DNA of 56,989 nt, taken from NCBI RefSeq assembly GCF_003885105.1, contig NZ_QWZQ01000020.1, positions 1-56,989 of the forward strand. Reading direction: 5' to 3'. This document shows positions 42,743 to 51,659 of the stretch, piece after piece (within the stretch, counting starts at the first letter, position 1; each line of letters begins with the position of its first letter). Made by a program: the position numbers and the translations under genes. The notes beneath the pieces were generated by a model. The model made no database searches and was not told the DNA's origin. It saw nothing but the letters and a program-made list of their open reading frames with translations. The stretch is from Lactiplantibacillus garii (GTDB taxonomy: Bacteria > Bacillota > Bacilli > Lactobacillales > Lactobacillaceae).

Positions 42743-43441
42743 ATGCTGTGGGTACTTTCAAAGAAATATGGGGTAATTAAATTGAGAAAAAAGACGCGTA
42801 CGCTGCTCATTGGTGGTACGCAAACGGCCAGTGGTAAGAGTTTACTGACCCTTGCTTTTGCAAACGTTTTACGTGACCGGGGTGTTTCGGTCACCATCGT
42901 GCACTGCGATTATGAGACCGTGACCTGGACCCGCGTTAGTCCGAATAAGCGTCAACACCAGTGGCAAACGGAGTTAGAATCACCAGAACAACTGGAAAAC
43001 TTTTGGTTAGACCTACAATTTATTAAAACCGACTACTTATTGATCGACCTAGCTTCAAGTGGGCCGCGCCACGCCAACTACACGTGGTTATTAAACCAGT
43101 GCTGGTTGCCGTTAGCGGACGAAGTCATCTTGACCTACTCCGCTAAGAGTGACCTGAGCCAGCAATTATTTGAGGATCTTGGAACGCTGCAATTTAGCAT
43201 GGAATATACGAACACCCACCCGACGATCTATACGGTCTTTAACGACTGCCCGTCACCAGCGGCGGTCAAACAGGTGCTCCCCGCCAAGGAACTGGTCCCG
43301 TTTCACCGGGAATTTCAGTTCCAGTACTCGGAATTTGCCGCGCTGGATCTGCAGCCGTTAGGCACGTTAGCGGACGCCCGGCAGAATCCGGGACGGGTCA
43401 TCGACGACGTGGAACATTTTTTGGACAAATTAGTTGCCTAA
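42743..43441 (+). CDS. ParA/MinD-like P-loop ATPase, orphan
   Basis: The 232-residue protein has a deviant Walker A loop in LLIGGTQTASGKSLLTLAFA (about 24-43), YLLIDLASSGPRH (switch/Walker B region, about 95) and DEVILTYSAKSD. This is the fold of ParA/MinD/BcsQ-like ATPases. The start is uncertain: ATG 42743 has a weak site, and a TTG at 42782 gives RKKTRTLLIGG directly. No ParB, plasmid or capsule genes are adjacent, so the cargo or partner is unknown. Confidence 0.6.
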   Translation: MLWVLSKKYGVIKLRKKTRTLLIGGTQTASGKSLLTLAFANVLRDRGVSVTIVHCDYETVTWTRVSPNKRQHQWQTELESPEQLENFWLDLQFIKTDYLLIDLASSGPRHANYTWLLNQCWLPLADEVILTYSAKSDLSQQLFEDLGTLQFSMEYTNTHPTIYTVFNDCPSPAAVKQVLPAKELVPFHREFQFQYSEFAALDLQPLGTLADARQNPGRVIDDVEHFLDKLVA

Positions 43442-43455
43442 TTCGGCAGCGGGAT

Positions 43456-43493
43456 AACGGACGTGACCAGTCAACTGGTCCGGCCGTTTTTTT
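43456..43493 (+). terminator. Terminator after the ATPase gene
   Basis: AACGG and GACCAGT pair with ACTGGTC and CCGTT, followed by T7. Confidence 0.8.
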
Positions 43494-43604
43494 GTGGCGC
43501 GGTTCAATGGTTAATATAAATATCTAAATAACCATTTCATTTATTAATTAATTAAATTATAATTGAAGGCGTTTAATAAATGTTATTTGAAAAGGGGAAT
43601 TATC

Positions 43605-45062
43605 ATGAGCATTACCCAGGGGAATCGGGGATTAGTACTCGGTGTCGCCGCCGTCATCGGGGGGTTGACGTTACTCACGCCAACGGTTGTAAACGCTGAC
43701 ACAACGCCGGCCGCCACGGATCAAACGAAACCAGCGCCGGCCACGACGCGCACGGCGACGGTTAAATTACCGGCGACCGCGTACTACGCCGTCAACGGTG
43801 GCAAAACCTACGCTATGACCGGGAGTACCGCGGACGTGACGTTGAAGGCGAACCACAACTTAAAAAATTACACGACGACGACTTGGACCGCCACGGCGCA
43901 AACTGACGTGACCACGCCGAACGGTCAAACGGTGCGTTATTTATACGTAAAAAACGCCCGTAACGGCGCCACGGGGTGGGTCGCGCAGAGCCGCTTAAAA
44001 GCCGGCCGTCATTACCAATCCGACGCGCCGAAAAAGCTGAAGGCCAAAAACTACGTCCGGGTCAAAACGTTCAAGAAAGCCAAGGCCCCGACCGCCAAGG
44101 TTTACCAATTTTCCGGTAAACGGGCCGTCATGCACTGGACGAAGGGCAAGGCTCTCAGTAAGACTAAGACTTATAAGGTGACTCAAAAACGGACGTACTA
44201 CCAAAACGGCAAACCCTATTCGTACTACCACGTAACTAGTGGGAAGACCAAGGGCTGGGTTTGGCGTAAGGACCTCAAAGCGGGGACCTATTACAGTGTC
44301 GCCAAGCACCAGGCTAAAATTAAGGCTAAGTTGAAGAAGTACCTTAAGTCGGTCACAAAGGATAAGACCGCCGAAGTGGCGTTTTACAATTTGTCACCGG
44401 TGAAGGGCAGTGCCGCGGCTAAGGCTAAGCACGCGGCCGTTTATAAGAGCGGTAAACTCGCCGTAAACGCCCGCGGTAACCACGTGACAACTTCGGCCAG
44501 CACGTATAAGCTCTACATCGCGGCGTACCTGATGCATCTGAAGCAACAGCACCGGTTTTCTTGGACTAAGGCCAACCGGGCGGGGATGACGCGGATGATC
44601 GTTAATTCCGCCAACGACTACCCGGTCAGCATTTTACAAAAATACGGTCGGACGAACATTAACCACTGGTTAGCGTCACAGGGTTATTACGGGGATCCGT
44701 TTAGCGCGACCCGCAACTCGATGACGACCGCTAACAGCCTGATCAAAGTTTTAAAGGACTTGCAAAATGGGAAAAAGGCCTTCACCAATAAAAAGGACCG
44801 GGCCTTCATTTTGGGCTTGATGGGGCGGCAAGTTTACCGTAAGGGGATTCCAACGGGTGTTACCCGCGCCAACCCGGGCACTACGGTGCAGGATAAAGTT
44901 GGCTTCCTCTACGACAACAACGGTGACGCCGGGATCGTGACGATGCCAAACGGGCAACGCTACTTACTCGCGGTCCTCACCTGGGGTCACGGCCAACACG
45001 CCTTCACCGGTTTCCCACGGATCGCCAAGATTGCCGAAAACGTGCAAAAAATCGTTTATTAA
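43605..45062 (+). CDS. Secreted serine beta-lactamase-fold protein with SH3-like repeats
   Basis: The 485-residue protein has a signal peptide (about 1-31, ending VVNADT), two SH3/GW-like wall-binding repeats (about 60-125 and 135-235, each ending with GWVxxxxLKAG) and a class A beta-lactamase/transpeptidase-like domain (about 250-485). The active-site set is present: STYK (SxxK, about 305), SAN (SxN, about 343) and DKVG in place of KTG. It lacks a full KTG and probably acts on wall peptides or has lost activity. AAGGGGA supports ATG 43605 over 43563. Confidence 0.8.
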   Translation: MSITQGNRGLVLGVAAVIGGLTLLTPTVVNADTTPAATDQTKPAPATTRTATVKLPATAYYAVNGGKTYAMTGSTADVTLKANHNLKNYTTTTWTATAQTDVTTPNGQTVRYLYVKNARNGATGWVAQSRLKAGRHYQSDAPKKLKAKNYVRVKTFKKAKAPTAKVYQFSGKRAVMHWTKGKALSKTKTYKVTQKRTYYQNGKPYSYYHVTSGKTKGWVWRKDLKAGTYYSVAKHQAKIKAKLKKYLKSVTKDKTAEVAFYNLSPVKGSAAAKAKHAAVYKSGKLAVNARGNHVTTSASTYKLYIAAYLMHLKQQHRFSWTKANRAGMTRMIVNSANDYPVSILQKYGRTNINHWLASQGYYGDPFSATRNSMTTANSLIKVLKDLQNGKKAFTNKKDRAFILGLMGRQVYRKGIPTGVTRANPGTTVQDKVGFLYDNNGDAGIVTMPNGQRYLLAVLTWGHGQHAFTGFPRIAKIAENVQKIVY

Positions 45063-45119
45063 TTATAAAAATTCGGCAACCTTATTAGGAATGCCAAATT
45101 CAATCGTGATAAGCATAAA

Positions 45120-45155
45120 AGGTCACCCACCGTGTTTTGGTGGGTGACCTTTTTG
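45120..45155. terminator. Terminator between convergent genes
   Basis: AGGTCACCCACC pairs perfectly with GGTGGGTGACCT around a 6-nt loop, followed by T4-5, and AAAA on the other side. Confidence 0.87.
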
Positions 45156-45213
45156 GCGCCGGACCGGTTAAAAGCGGCCGCTGCGTTTTGATGAAGTGCC
45201 TCGCAACTCAGTT

Positions 45214-45570
45214 CTAGACTGGTTGATGGTGAGTGCAAGTTAAAAGGCCCATCACGAGGCTTAATAGGATAACACCAACGATCGTTGGGATGTCGGGAAC
45301 GTCAAAGACGCGCAGCTGGACGTACAACGTGATGAAGATCGTGATTAAGCTGATGATGAAAGCCATTAGATTAAGCGGCCGGCTTCTCTGCCAGAGGTCC
45401 AGTAATTCCAGCAAAACCAGAATGCCCGCTATCCAGATCATGAGTTGTCCGGTATTCAATTGGTAGCCGGGACCCGCAATGTTCGCAAACGCGTTGATCA
45501 AAAGAATGAACGCCGAATACAGCGCTGCCAGCGTACCGATAATTTTTAACCCCCATTGATATTTTGGCAT
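45214..45570 (-). CDS. Small four-helix membrane protein
   Basis: The 118-residue protein has hydrophobic segments near 8-30, 42-58, 66-86 and 92-110. GGGAGG fits ATG 45570. The N-terminus MPKYQWGLKIIGTLAALYSA does not match a family I can name. It is a single gene with a terminator behind it. Between it and the AlkA gene (45571-45809) I see nothing notable. Confidence 0.65.
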   Translation of the reverse strand: MPKYQWGLKIIGTLAALYSAFILLINAFANIAGPGYQLNTGQLMIWIAGILVLLELLDLWQRSRPLNLMAFIISLITIFITLYVQLRVFDVPDIPTIVGVILLSLVMGLLTCTHHQPV

Positions 45571-45809
45571 GGTGAACGCCTCCCAAGCTCAGACTACGAC
45601 CATTAATAAGTTGATACAACCCTAAAACATAATTAATAATCGGTCTGATGATATCAATGGGTTAATCACCGATAATGCGATCAAGCCGCTTGTTTTAAAA
45701 CCTTTTAATGCCGGTTAGTTGCCGGGTGGGACACGGTAGACGGCACTTGCCTCATCGTTACCGGAATTTGCGATGGGGCGAAAACGGTTGGGCTGCAAGT
45801 TCCGGCGCC

Positions 45810-46448
45810 CTATTTAAACAGGTGAAACGGTTGCTTCGTGAGGCCGCTGTCGAGGGCAACGTAGAGGTAGCGGGCAGCCAGGGAGGCGTAGGGGCGCCAC
45901 TTGCGGCACTTTTTGCGGACCGCGGCGGGGTGGTAGTCCTTCGTTTTGTAAACCCAACCGTACCCTTGTAGAAAAGCGACGTCCTCGACGGGTAACACGT
46001 TGGGGCGGTCGAGAACAAAAATCAGGTACATTTTGGCGGACCACTGGCCGATGCCTTTGATGGTGGTTAAATCTTGGATAATGGCGGCGTCGCTCAGCGA
46101 CTGGTAGCGGTCAGCGCTAATTTGACCGGTACTGGCGGCCGCGGACAGGTTGCGGATGTAGCCAACCTTGGTGTGGGAAATCCCAATTTGACGGATCTGG
46201 CTATCCGTCAGTTGGTTGATGGCCGCTAGTCCGAGTTGGCCGGCACACTGGACCCGGAGCCGCGCGGTCAGGACCGCGGCAACCTTATTTGACAACATTT
46301 GCCCGATGATCTGGGTGACTAAAAAGGCGTAACCGTCCGCGGCGGGCACGTATTCGAGTGGCCCGACCATCCGAATGACTTTTACTAAGTGTTTGTCCCG
46401 CCGGCTTAAATACTGAATGGCGGGTGAATTCTGATCGTATCGTGGCAT
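45810..46448 (-). CDS. DNA-3-methyladenine glycosylase II (AlkA-like)
   Basis: The 212-residue helix-hairpin-helix-GPD enzyme has LTTIKGIGQWSAKMYLIFVL (the HhH) and then NVLPVEDVAFLQGYG, with the catalytic Asp in PVED (about 158). It removes alkylated purines from DNA in the base excision pathway. GCGAGG before ATG 46448 decides this start over 46481. It is shorter than E. coli AlkA because the N-terminal domain is missing, as is usual in Firmicutes. Confidence 0.86.
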   Translation of the reverse strand: MPRYDQNSPAIQYLSRRDKHLVKVIRMVGPLEYVPAADGYAFLVTQIIGQMLSNKVAAVLTARLRVQCAGQLGLAAINQLTDSQIRQIGISHTKVGYIRNLSAAASTGQISADRYQSLSDAAIIQDLTTIKGIGQWSAKMYLIFVLDRPNVLPVEDVAFLQGYGWVYKTKDYHPAAVRKKCRKWRPYASLAARYLYVALDSGLTKQPFHLFK

Positions 46449-46539
46449 CTTAAGACCTCGCTTTAAGTCACATGGTAGCACCGTTCCGGGTCCCCGGGTT
46501 AAATTTTACCGGCCACGGGTGGGGGCGGTAGCTGAGACT

Positions 46540-46579
46540 AAAAAAGGCAGCGCTGATTGGGAGGACCCGTTGCGCTGCC
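46540..46579 (-). terminator. Terminator of the yfhO-like gene
   Basis: GGCAGCGC pairs with GCGCTGCC. On the minus strand it is followed by TTTTTT, 22 nt after the stop. Confidence 0.8.
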
Positions 46580-46601
46580 GTGGTGCTTATTTTGATCAGA
46601 C

Positions 46602-49157
46602 TTACCGCCGGCGCCGACCGTACCAGGCCAAGGCGGTAAAGCCGAGCAAGCTGATGATTGAAACGAGCAGGCCGCTGGTACCGCCCGGCACGTGATAGAC
46701 CAGTTTGACGGTGTTGCGCCCGGCCTGAATCGGTAGGGCTTGCATGCCGCCGACCACCGTTTTGCTAGTGACGGGGCGGCCGTTGACGCTCACGTGCCAG
46801 CCGGAGTCGGCGGGAATGGCGACGTAGAGCCAGTGACGGTCGTTGACGTTATCGACATTGCCCGAAACGACCGTGCGGAACCCGGAGGCGTGGTATTCGG
46901 GCACGAACGCGCTCCGTTGCAGCACGTGGTAAACGTTTTGAAAGGCGGCCTGGTCCAGACTGGCGATGTGCATGTGCCCGTCAAATTGCGCCCTGGTCGT
47001 CGTGACCGTTAACGTGACCACCGTGCCCTTTTTAAAGTGACCGAGGTCGCGGAGAACGATGCCGCCGTTCGGGTTAAACTTGGTGGCCAATAGCCGCCCG
47101 TTGACCCGCATGGTGGTGTACTTGCTCGTGGCGGCCGTGTCGTCGTAGTACAAGTCACCGGTGTGGTTGACCCTTAAACGGAGCGTGTGGCGGTAACGGT
47201 ACTGTTTCGCGGCCGGGTCGCGCTTGACCTGGTGTTTGAGCACCGTCGCGGCGGCAAAGTACGGCGTTTTGCGCGGCCGCAAGCTTTGTAAGATGCGCTC
47301 CTGATTAACGATGGCACTGTTGGGCCGCAGGGCGACGCGGGTCACGGCGTCCGGCACCGCGAAGCCCATACCGGCGTGACTAGCTAACGCGGTGGTCGTG
47401 GCGCGGCCGGTGGCGTTCAGGTTAACACTGTACTTGACGCCCAGCAGCATCGCGCTGACCGGGTTCAAGCCTTCCGAGCTGACCCGGCGGGCGTTTTTGC
47501 TAAACAGTCCCAGTGATTTCAGCATTAAGCGGGTCTGGTTGTCGAAGGTGGAACTGTAGTAGGTGATGTCGTGGAAGTTAAACAGCATCGGGTCGTTGTA
47601 ATTGCGGTACTTGCTATCGTAGTTGTAAGCCTTATTGATCAGCGTGTTCTGGTTTTCGACCCGGTAAAGCTGGCCGTCCGGGTCGTTGACCGCCTGCATT
47701 TGGCGGTACTCGGTCTGGTAGGCCTTATTAAAGGCGGTTTGGTTGCCAAACGGGGACTTTTGCATGGTCAACACGCCGTTGCTGACGAGTTCGGCCGCGA
47801 CCACCCCGGTCAAGAGGCCGGCCCGCAGGAATTTGCGGGTGGCAAACAGGATCAGGGCGGTGATGACGACGAAGGCTAGGCTCAATAACAGAATATGGCT
47901 TGCTAACGGAGCGGCGGCGTGGCGCTGCCGCTGCCAGCCGACGATCAGCGCTAACGCCAACCCGCTCGGGAGGAGCCACTGCCACTTGTTTGCGATGGCT
48001 TTAGCGTTGGCTTGCCACGCTTCAAAGGCGACCATCACCAAAACGAAACTGAAGAAAAAGGCTTCGCGGTACGGAAACCCGGCCGGCCGCTGGAACATGT
48101 GCCAGGCGGTGTCGAGGGTCCGAATTTCCATGCTCAAAAAGAGCGTTAATAACAGGCCGAAAACGTGCCACTTGTGCGCGCGCCGCACGTTGGGGTGGAC
48201 GAAAAAGACCATGACCAGCAACACGACCAGCGTGGTACTAAAGATGGTCGGCGTGTGTTCAAGCCGGGTGGCGTAGTTGTTAGCGCCCAGTCCCAACTGG
48301 CTTAACGCGCTGAAACCGAACTGGGGGACCGGTAAGTAGCTGGTCGTTTTGACCGCGGACTTGGCGGTTTTTAACATCCCCAGGGCGGTCGGGATCAGTA
48401 AAAACAGCGTGCTTAACCCGCTGAGGAGCGCCGTTAAGCAAACTTTGCCGATCAGGCGGGCCTGCATTTTAACGGCCTGCCAAATGGAACTGCCGGGCGC
48501 CTTCATTTCGAACAGCAGGTAAACGAAGTAACAGATGACAAACAGGCAGGTCATGTAGCCGAGGTAGTAGTTGGTGACGATGCTGACCCACAGCCACCAG
48601 AAAAACATCGCGGGCCGGCCGGTCGTAATCAGGTGTTCGAGCCCCATGATCACGAGCGGCAGCCAGATCAGCGCGTCCAACCACATGATCGTAAAGTAGT
48701 TTAAGGCGACAAAGCCCGATAAGCTGAACGCCACGCCGAATAATACCGTGGCCCAGCGCGGCGTGCGGTAGTGGGTCTGTAAAAAGAGGGTCGTCGTCAC
48801 GGCAATGGCGGCAATTTTGACCATGATGATCAGGCTTAGTCCGGTCGGTAAGTTGGCCGCTGGGAAAAGCAGGATCAGCAGGTTAAAGGGACTCATCAGG
48901 TAGTAAGCGATGGTCGGGACCGCACTGCCCCCGAGGGATTGAGAAAACGAGTAGAGCTGAAAATTGTGTTCCAAAATAGCGTGCCGGTACGCGGTGAAAA
49001 AGGAAAGGTACTGGCCCCCCATATCGCTAATTAATAAATTGCGCTGACCAAACGGGGTGATGCCCGTTGCGATAAAAATCACGCTCAAAATGAGTAACGC
49101 GAGGACCCCGGCGCACACTGGCCGCACCCACGCCCGTTGTTGTAATGGTTTCAACAT
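46602..49157 (-). CDS. YfhO-family membrane glycosyltransferase
   Basis: The 851-residue protein has about twelve hydrophobic segments in the first 460 residues, then a large extracytoplasmic domain and a final helix. FIATGITPFGQRNLLISDMG then QYLSFFTAYRHAI and SFSQSLGGSAVP near the N-terminus are hallmarks of YfhO, whose D-M-x-x-Q-Y motif resembles GT-C active sites. In Bacillus and Listeria, YfhO transfers sugar from a CsbB-made polyprenyl-phosphate sugar onto lipoteichoic acid. A CsbB-like gene is at 51660, and the two promoters share a palindrome. Confidence 0.85.
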   Translation of the reverse strand: MLKPLQQRAWVRPVCAGVLALLILSVIFIATGITPFGQRNLLISDMGGQYLSFFTAYRHAILEHNFQLYSFSQSLGGSAVPTIAYYLMSPFNLLILLFPAANLPTGLSLIIMVKIAAIAVTTTLFLQTHYRTPRWATVLFGVAFSLSGFVALNYFTIMWLDALIWLPLVIMGLEHLITTGRPAMFFWWLWVSIVTNYYLGYMTCLFVICYFVYLLFEMKAPGSSIWQAVKMQARLIGKVCLTALLSGLSTLFLLIPTALGMLKTAKSAVKTTSYLPVPQFGFSALSQLGLGANNYATRLEHTPTIFSTTLVVLLVMVFFVHPNVRRAHKWHVFGLLLTLFLSMEIRTLDTAWHMFQRPAGFPYREAFFFSFVLVMVAFEAWQANAKAIANKWQWLLPSGLALALIVGWQRQRHAAAPLASHILLLSLAFVVITALILFATRKFLRAGLLTGVVAAELVSNGVLTMQKSPFGNQTAFNKAYQTEYRQMQAVNDPDGQLYRVENQNTLINKAYNYDSKYRNYNDPMLFNFHDITYYSSTFDNQTRLMLKSLGLFSKNARRVSSEGLNPVSAMLLGVKYSVNLNATGRATTTALASHAGMGFAVPDAVTRVALRPNSAIVNQERILQSLRPRKTPYFAAATVLKHQVKRDPAAKQYRYRHTLRLRVNHTGDLYYDDTAATSKYTTMRVNGRLLATKFNPNGGIVLRDLGHFKKGTVVTLTVTTTRAQFDGHMHIASLDQAAFQNVYHVLQRSAFVPEYHASGFRTVVSGNVDNVNDRHWLYVAIPADSGWHVSVNGRPVTSKTVVGGMQALPIQAGRNTVKLVYHVPGGTSGLLVSIISLLGFTALAWYGRRRR

Positions 49158-49198
49158 CCCTGCTCAACTCCGATACCTTTTGATTTTACGACGACTTC

Positions 49199-49265
49199 AT
49201 TATAAAAAAGCGGCTAGAAACCAACTACTTAGGTCAAAAGAGAACTTTCTGAAAATTTTTCAGAA
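49199..49265 (-). promoter_or_regulatory. yfhO promoter with upstream 19-nt palindrome
   Basis: On the minus strand, TATAAT (49204-49199) lies 17 nt after TAGTTG (49227-49222). A palindrome, TTCTGAAAATTTTTCAGAA on the plus strand (49247-49265), ends 42 nt before the -10. The csbB promoter has the same arrangement with identical spacing, as expected for an activator site. Confidence 0.65.
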
Positions 49266-49276
49266 AAAAGCGCGAA

Positions 49277-49312
49277 AATTAAAGACACCTGAGAAAAGTC
49301 ACAAGTGTCTTG
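49277..49312 (-). terminator. Terminator of the two-component operon
   Basis: AAAGACACC pairs with a GTGTCTT arm. On the minus strand it is followed by TAATTTT, just after the kinase stop at 49317. Confidence 0.6.
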
Positions 49313-49316
49313 GGGA

Positions 49317-50711
49317 TTAAGCGCCAACCGGAGGGGTCGTTGCTAATTGTAAGGTAAAAATGGTACCGCGCGGCTGGTTGTCGTGCACGCTGATCGTGGC
49401 GTGGTTCAGATCCACGAGGCGCGCGACGATGGCTAGGCCCAGCCCGGTTCCCGGAATTTCCTGGGACCGGGCCTGATCGACGCGGTAAAAGCGTTCAAAA
49501 ACGTGTGGTTTGTTGTCGTCCGGAATCCCCATTCCCCGGTCGGCAACGGTCACGGTGGGCTGGCCGTTTAGCGTGGTCAGCGTGACCGTAATGGGCGCGT
49601 TGGTTGGTGAATACTTGCTGGCGTTACTCAGCAACGCCACTAAAATCTGTTGTAAACTGTCGGCGTTCACGTAAGCGGTGAGGGCCGACGGTGGCACGTG
49701 TAAACGGATCGGCTGCGGCAAGTTTTCCCGGTAGTTGGTGACGGTCTCTTCGACCAGCTTGGTGAGGTCGTAATAACCGCCCGCCACGTCGACGTGGTCC
49801 ATGCGTGAAAGTCGTAGCAGGCTTTCCACCAGCGTCTCCATCCGGTGCGACTCGTGGTCGATAAAGTTTAGTGAGCGCGGAATGATTTCCGGGTGCTGCT
49901 CCCCCCGGCGTTTAATTAAACTAATGTGACCCCGAATTGCCGTTAGCGGCGTCCGTAACTCGTGGGACGCGTCGGATACGAATTGGTGGTCACGCAGCAC
50001 CTGCTCGTTGAGTGATTGCAGTAACTCGTTGATCTCAAGTCCTAAGTGGTGCACTTCCGCGGGATGGTCCGGCACCGGTAACGCTTCGTGGTACGAAACG
50101 TTTTCGGCGTGGTTGATCCGGGACGCGGCGCGGGTGAGATCGGCGAGGGGGCGGTTCAGCCGTTTGGCGAGCCATCCCATCACAAAGTAGCCTAACACGC
50201 CACAAATCATTAACACCAGTAACATGTCTCCTAAAATCAACTTAAAAATGTGAATTACCGTATTCAAACTAGTCCACGTTTCGTAATAGACCCGTTTTTT
50301 TTCAGCCCCCAGCCGGTAAAATAGGCCGTAACCGCGCCGGTAGCGAATGGCGGGAAAGCCCGGAACGGTGAGCTCCCGTGCTTTGAGGAACTTTTTAGCG
50401 CGGGGCGAATAGTAGGTGTGGTGGCCCCGTTTGCGGGTGGCCGTGTCGACCTTGACGTAGGTGTCCTTGGTATTGATCGGGCTGTTTAAGTTCCACTGGT
50501 TCCAGTCGGGATCGTCGTCGGTCACCGAGCGTTGCAGACTTTTCATCAGGGTGGCGGCGTCGTCCATCCGGTTGTGGGTGAGCCGCCAGCCGACGACGGT
50601 CGAAACCGATAACCCGGTGATAAAAATAATGATCAGCATCATCACGGTAAAGGTGCGGGCAATTTCGGCGGCGTTAGAACGTCCCTTGATGAAATTAAGC
50701 ATGGGCGTCAT
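49317..50711 (-). CDS. Sensor histidine kinase
   Basis: The 464-residue kinase has two membrane helices (about 15-40 and 160-185) around an extracytoplasmic sensor, a HAMP linker (RLNRPLADLTRAASRINHAE), HisKA motif FVSDASHELRTPLTAIRGHI (phospho-His near 249) and HATPase motifs LSNASKYSP (N box), DRGMGIPDDNK (G1) and GTGLGLAIVARL (G2). It overlaps the response regulator by 17 nt. The start is ATG 50711, or ATG 50702. The type resembles ArlS/CiaH envelope-sensing kinases. The nearby glycosylation genes are its likely targets. Confidence 0.9.
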   Translation of the reverse strand: MTPMLNFIKGRSNAAEIARTFTVMMLIIIFITGLSVSTVVGWRLTHNRMDDAATLMKSLQRSVTDDDPDWNQWNLNSPINTKDTYVKVDTATRKRGHHTYYSPRAKKFLKARELTVPGFPAIRYRRGYGLFYRLGAEKKRVYYETWTSLNTVIHIFKLILGDMLLVLMICGVLGYFVMGWLAKRLNRPLADLTRAASRINHAENVSYHEALPVPDHPAEVHHLGLEINELLQSLNEQVLRDHQFVSDASHELRTPLTAIRGHISLIKRRGEQHPEIIPRSLNFIDHESHRMETLVESLLRLSRMDHVDVAGGYYDLTKLVEETVTNYRENLPQPIRLHVPPSALTAYVNADSLQQILVALLSNASKYSPTNAPITVTLTTLNGQPTVTVADRGMGIPDDNKPHVFERFYRVDQARSQEIPGTGLGLAIVARLVDLNHATISVHDNQPRGTIFTLQLATTPPVGA

Positions 50712-51387
50712 CTCGCAGACAGTACCCGACGCCGCGGACGGTGTGGATCAACTTGCGGTCCTGGTCGGTATCGATCTTGTGGCGCAAGTAGCGGACGTAG
50801 ACGTCCACGATGTTGGGCTGTCCGTCAAAGTCCACGCCCCAGACCTGGTCGAGCAGTTCGTCGCGGGTCAGCGTTTCGGGGGCGTTTTTTAACAGGGCCA
50901 ATAATAAGTCGTATTCCCGCTGCGTGAGTTGGACCAGCCGGTGGTCGCGGTGGACTTGGCGGGCCTTGGTATTGAGTTCCAAGTCGGCAAACCGGTACAC
51001 TTCTTGGGGCCGGTGGTCGCGTTGTTCGTGACGCAGGCTCACCCGGATACGGGCCAGCAGTTCCTCGGTGTCAAACGGTTTGGTGATGTAGTCGTCGGCA
51101 CCGCCGTCTAAGCCGGCGACCTTGTCACCAACGTAGTCGCGGGCGGTCATCATGATGACCGGGATGTCATCGTGTTTGCGGATGCGCCGCAGTACTTCTA
51201 GGCCGTCCACCTTGGGTAACATCCAGTCAAGGATGATTAAGTCGAGGTCGGCCTGGTGGTCCTGATAAGTTTGCAGGGCCTGCTGACCGTCCGTGGCGGT
51301 AATCACCCGGTAGTCTTCAAAGGCGAGTTCTTGTTGTAAAAAGTCGATGACGCTCGTTTCGTCGTCAACCAGTAAAATAGTGGCCAT
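50695..51387 (-). CDS. OmpR-family response regulator
   Basis: The 230-residue regulator has a receiver domain with LVDDE near the start, phospho-acceptor Asp in DLIILDWMLPKVDGLEVL (about 53) and the conserved Lys in DYITKPFDTEELLARI. A winged-helix DNA-binding domain follows (about 130-225), with LTQREYDLLLALLKNAPETL and VDVYVRYLRHKID. It is transcribed first, with the overlapping kinase behind it. It may bind the TTCTGAAAA-type palindromes at 49247 and 51535, though this family more often binds direct repeats. Confidence 0.93.
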   Translation of the reverse strand: MATILLVDDETSVIDFLQQELAFEDYRVITATDGQQALQTYQDHQADLDLIILDWMLPKVDGLEVLRRIRKHDDIPVIMMTARDYVGDKVAGLDGGADDYITKPFDTEELLARIRVSLRHEQRDHRPQEVYRFADLELNTKARQVHRDHRLVQLTQREYDLLLALLKNAPETLTRDELLDQVWGVDFDGQPNIVDVYVRYLRHKIDTDQDRKLIHTVRGVGYCLRDDAHA

Positions 51388-51417
51388 CGTTGCTCACTTT
51401 CCTTACTTTTTTGATTA

Positions 51418-51446
51418 ATTATAATGATTTTGATATTTACGGTGAA
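51418..51446 (-). promoter_or_regulatory. Promoter of the two-component operon
   Basis: On the minus strand, TTCACC (51446-51441) and TATAAT (51423-51418) are 17 nt apart, 30 nt before the regulator start. There is no palindrome at the position seen in the yfhO and csbB promoters. Confidence 0.6.
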
Positions 51447-51534
51447 TAATCATGCCGTTTGGACTTTCAACTATCATAATACGTCTATTTTAGGAAAACC
51501 GCGTCAAATCAGCCACCGCGTTTAACTGAAAAGA

Positions 51535-51601
51535 TTCTGAAAAAATTTCAGAAAACATTTAGGAGCAATAACTAGTTTTTCAACCCGCGATTTTCTATAC
51601 T
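51535..51601 (+). promoter_or_regulatory. csbB-like gene promoter with upstream 19-nt palindrome
   Basis: TTCTGAAAAAATTTCAGAA (51535-51553) lies 42 nt before TATACT (51596-51601). TAGTTT (51573-51578) is a poor -35 at 17 nt. A weak -35 with an upstream site suggests activation. The spacing equals that at the yfhO promoter exactly. Confidence 0.65.
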
Positions 51602-51659
51602 AACCTTGAATCCATCGATATTTGAGTTAGGTTTATGGGAATAGAAAGGGGTCGTTACG

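Noticed and set aside
45708-45971. Plus-strand frame opposite the AlkA gene end
   Set aside because: It is an antisense shadow with no ribosome site.
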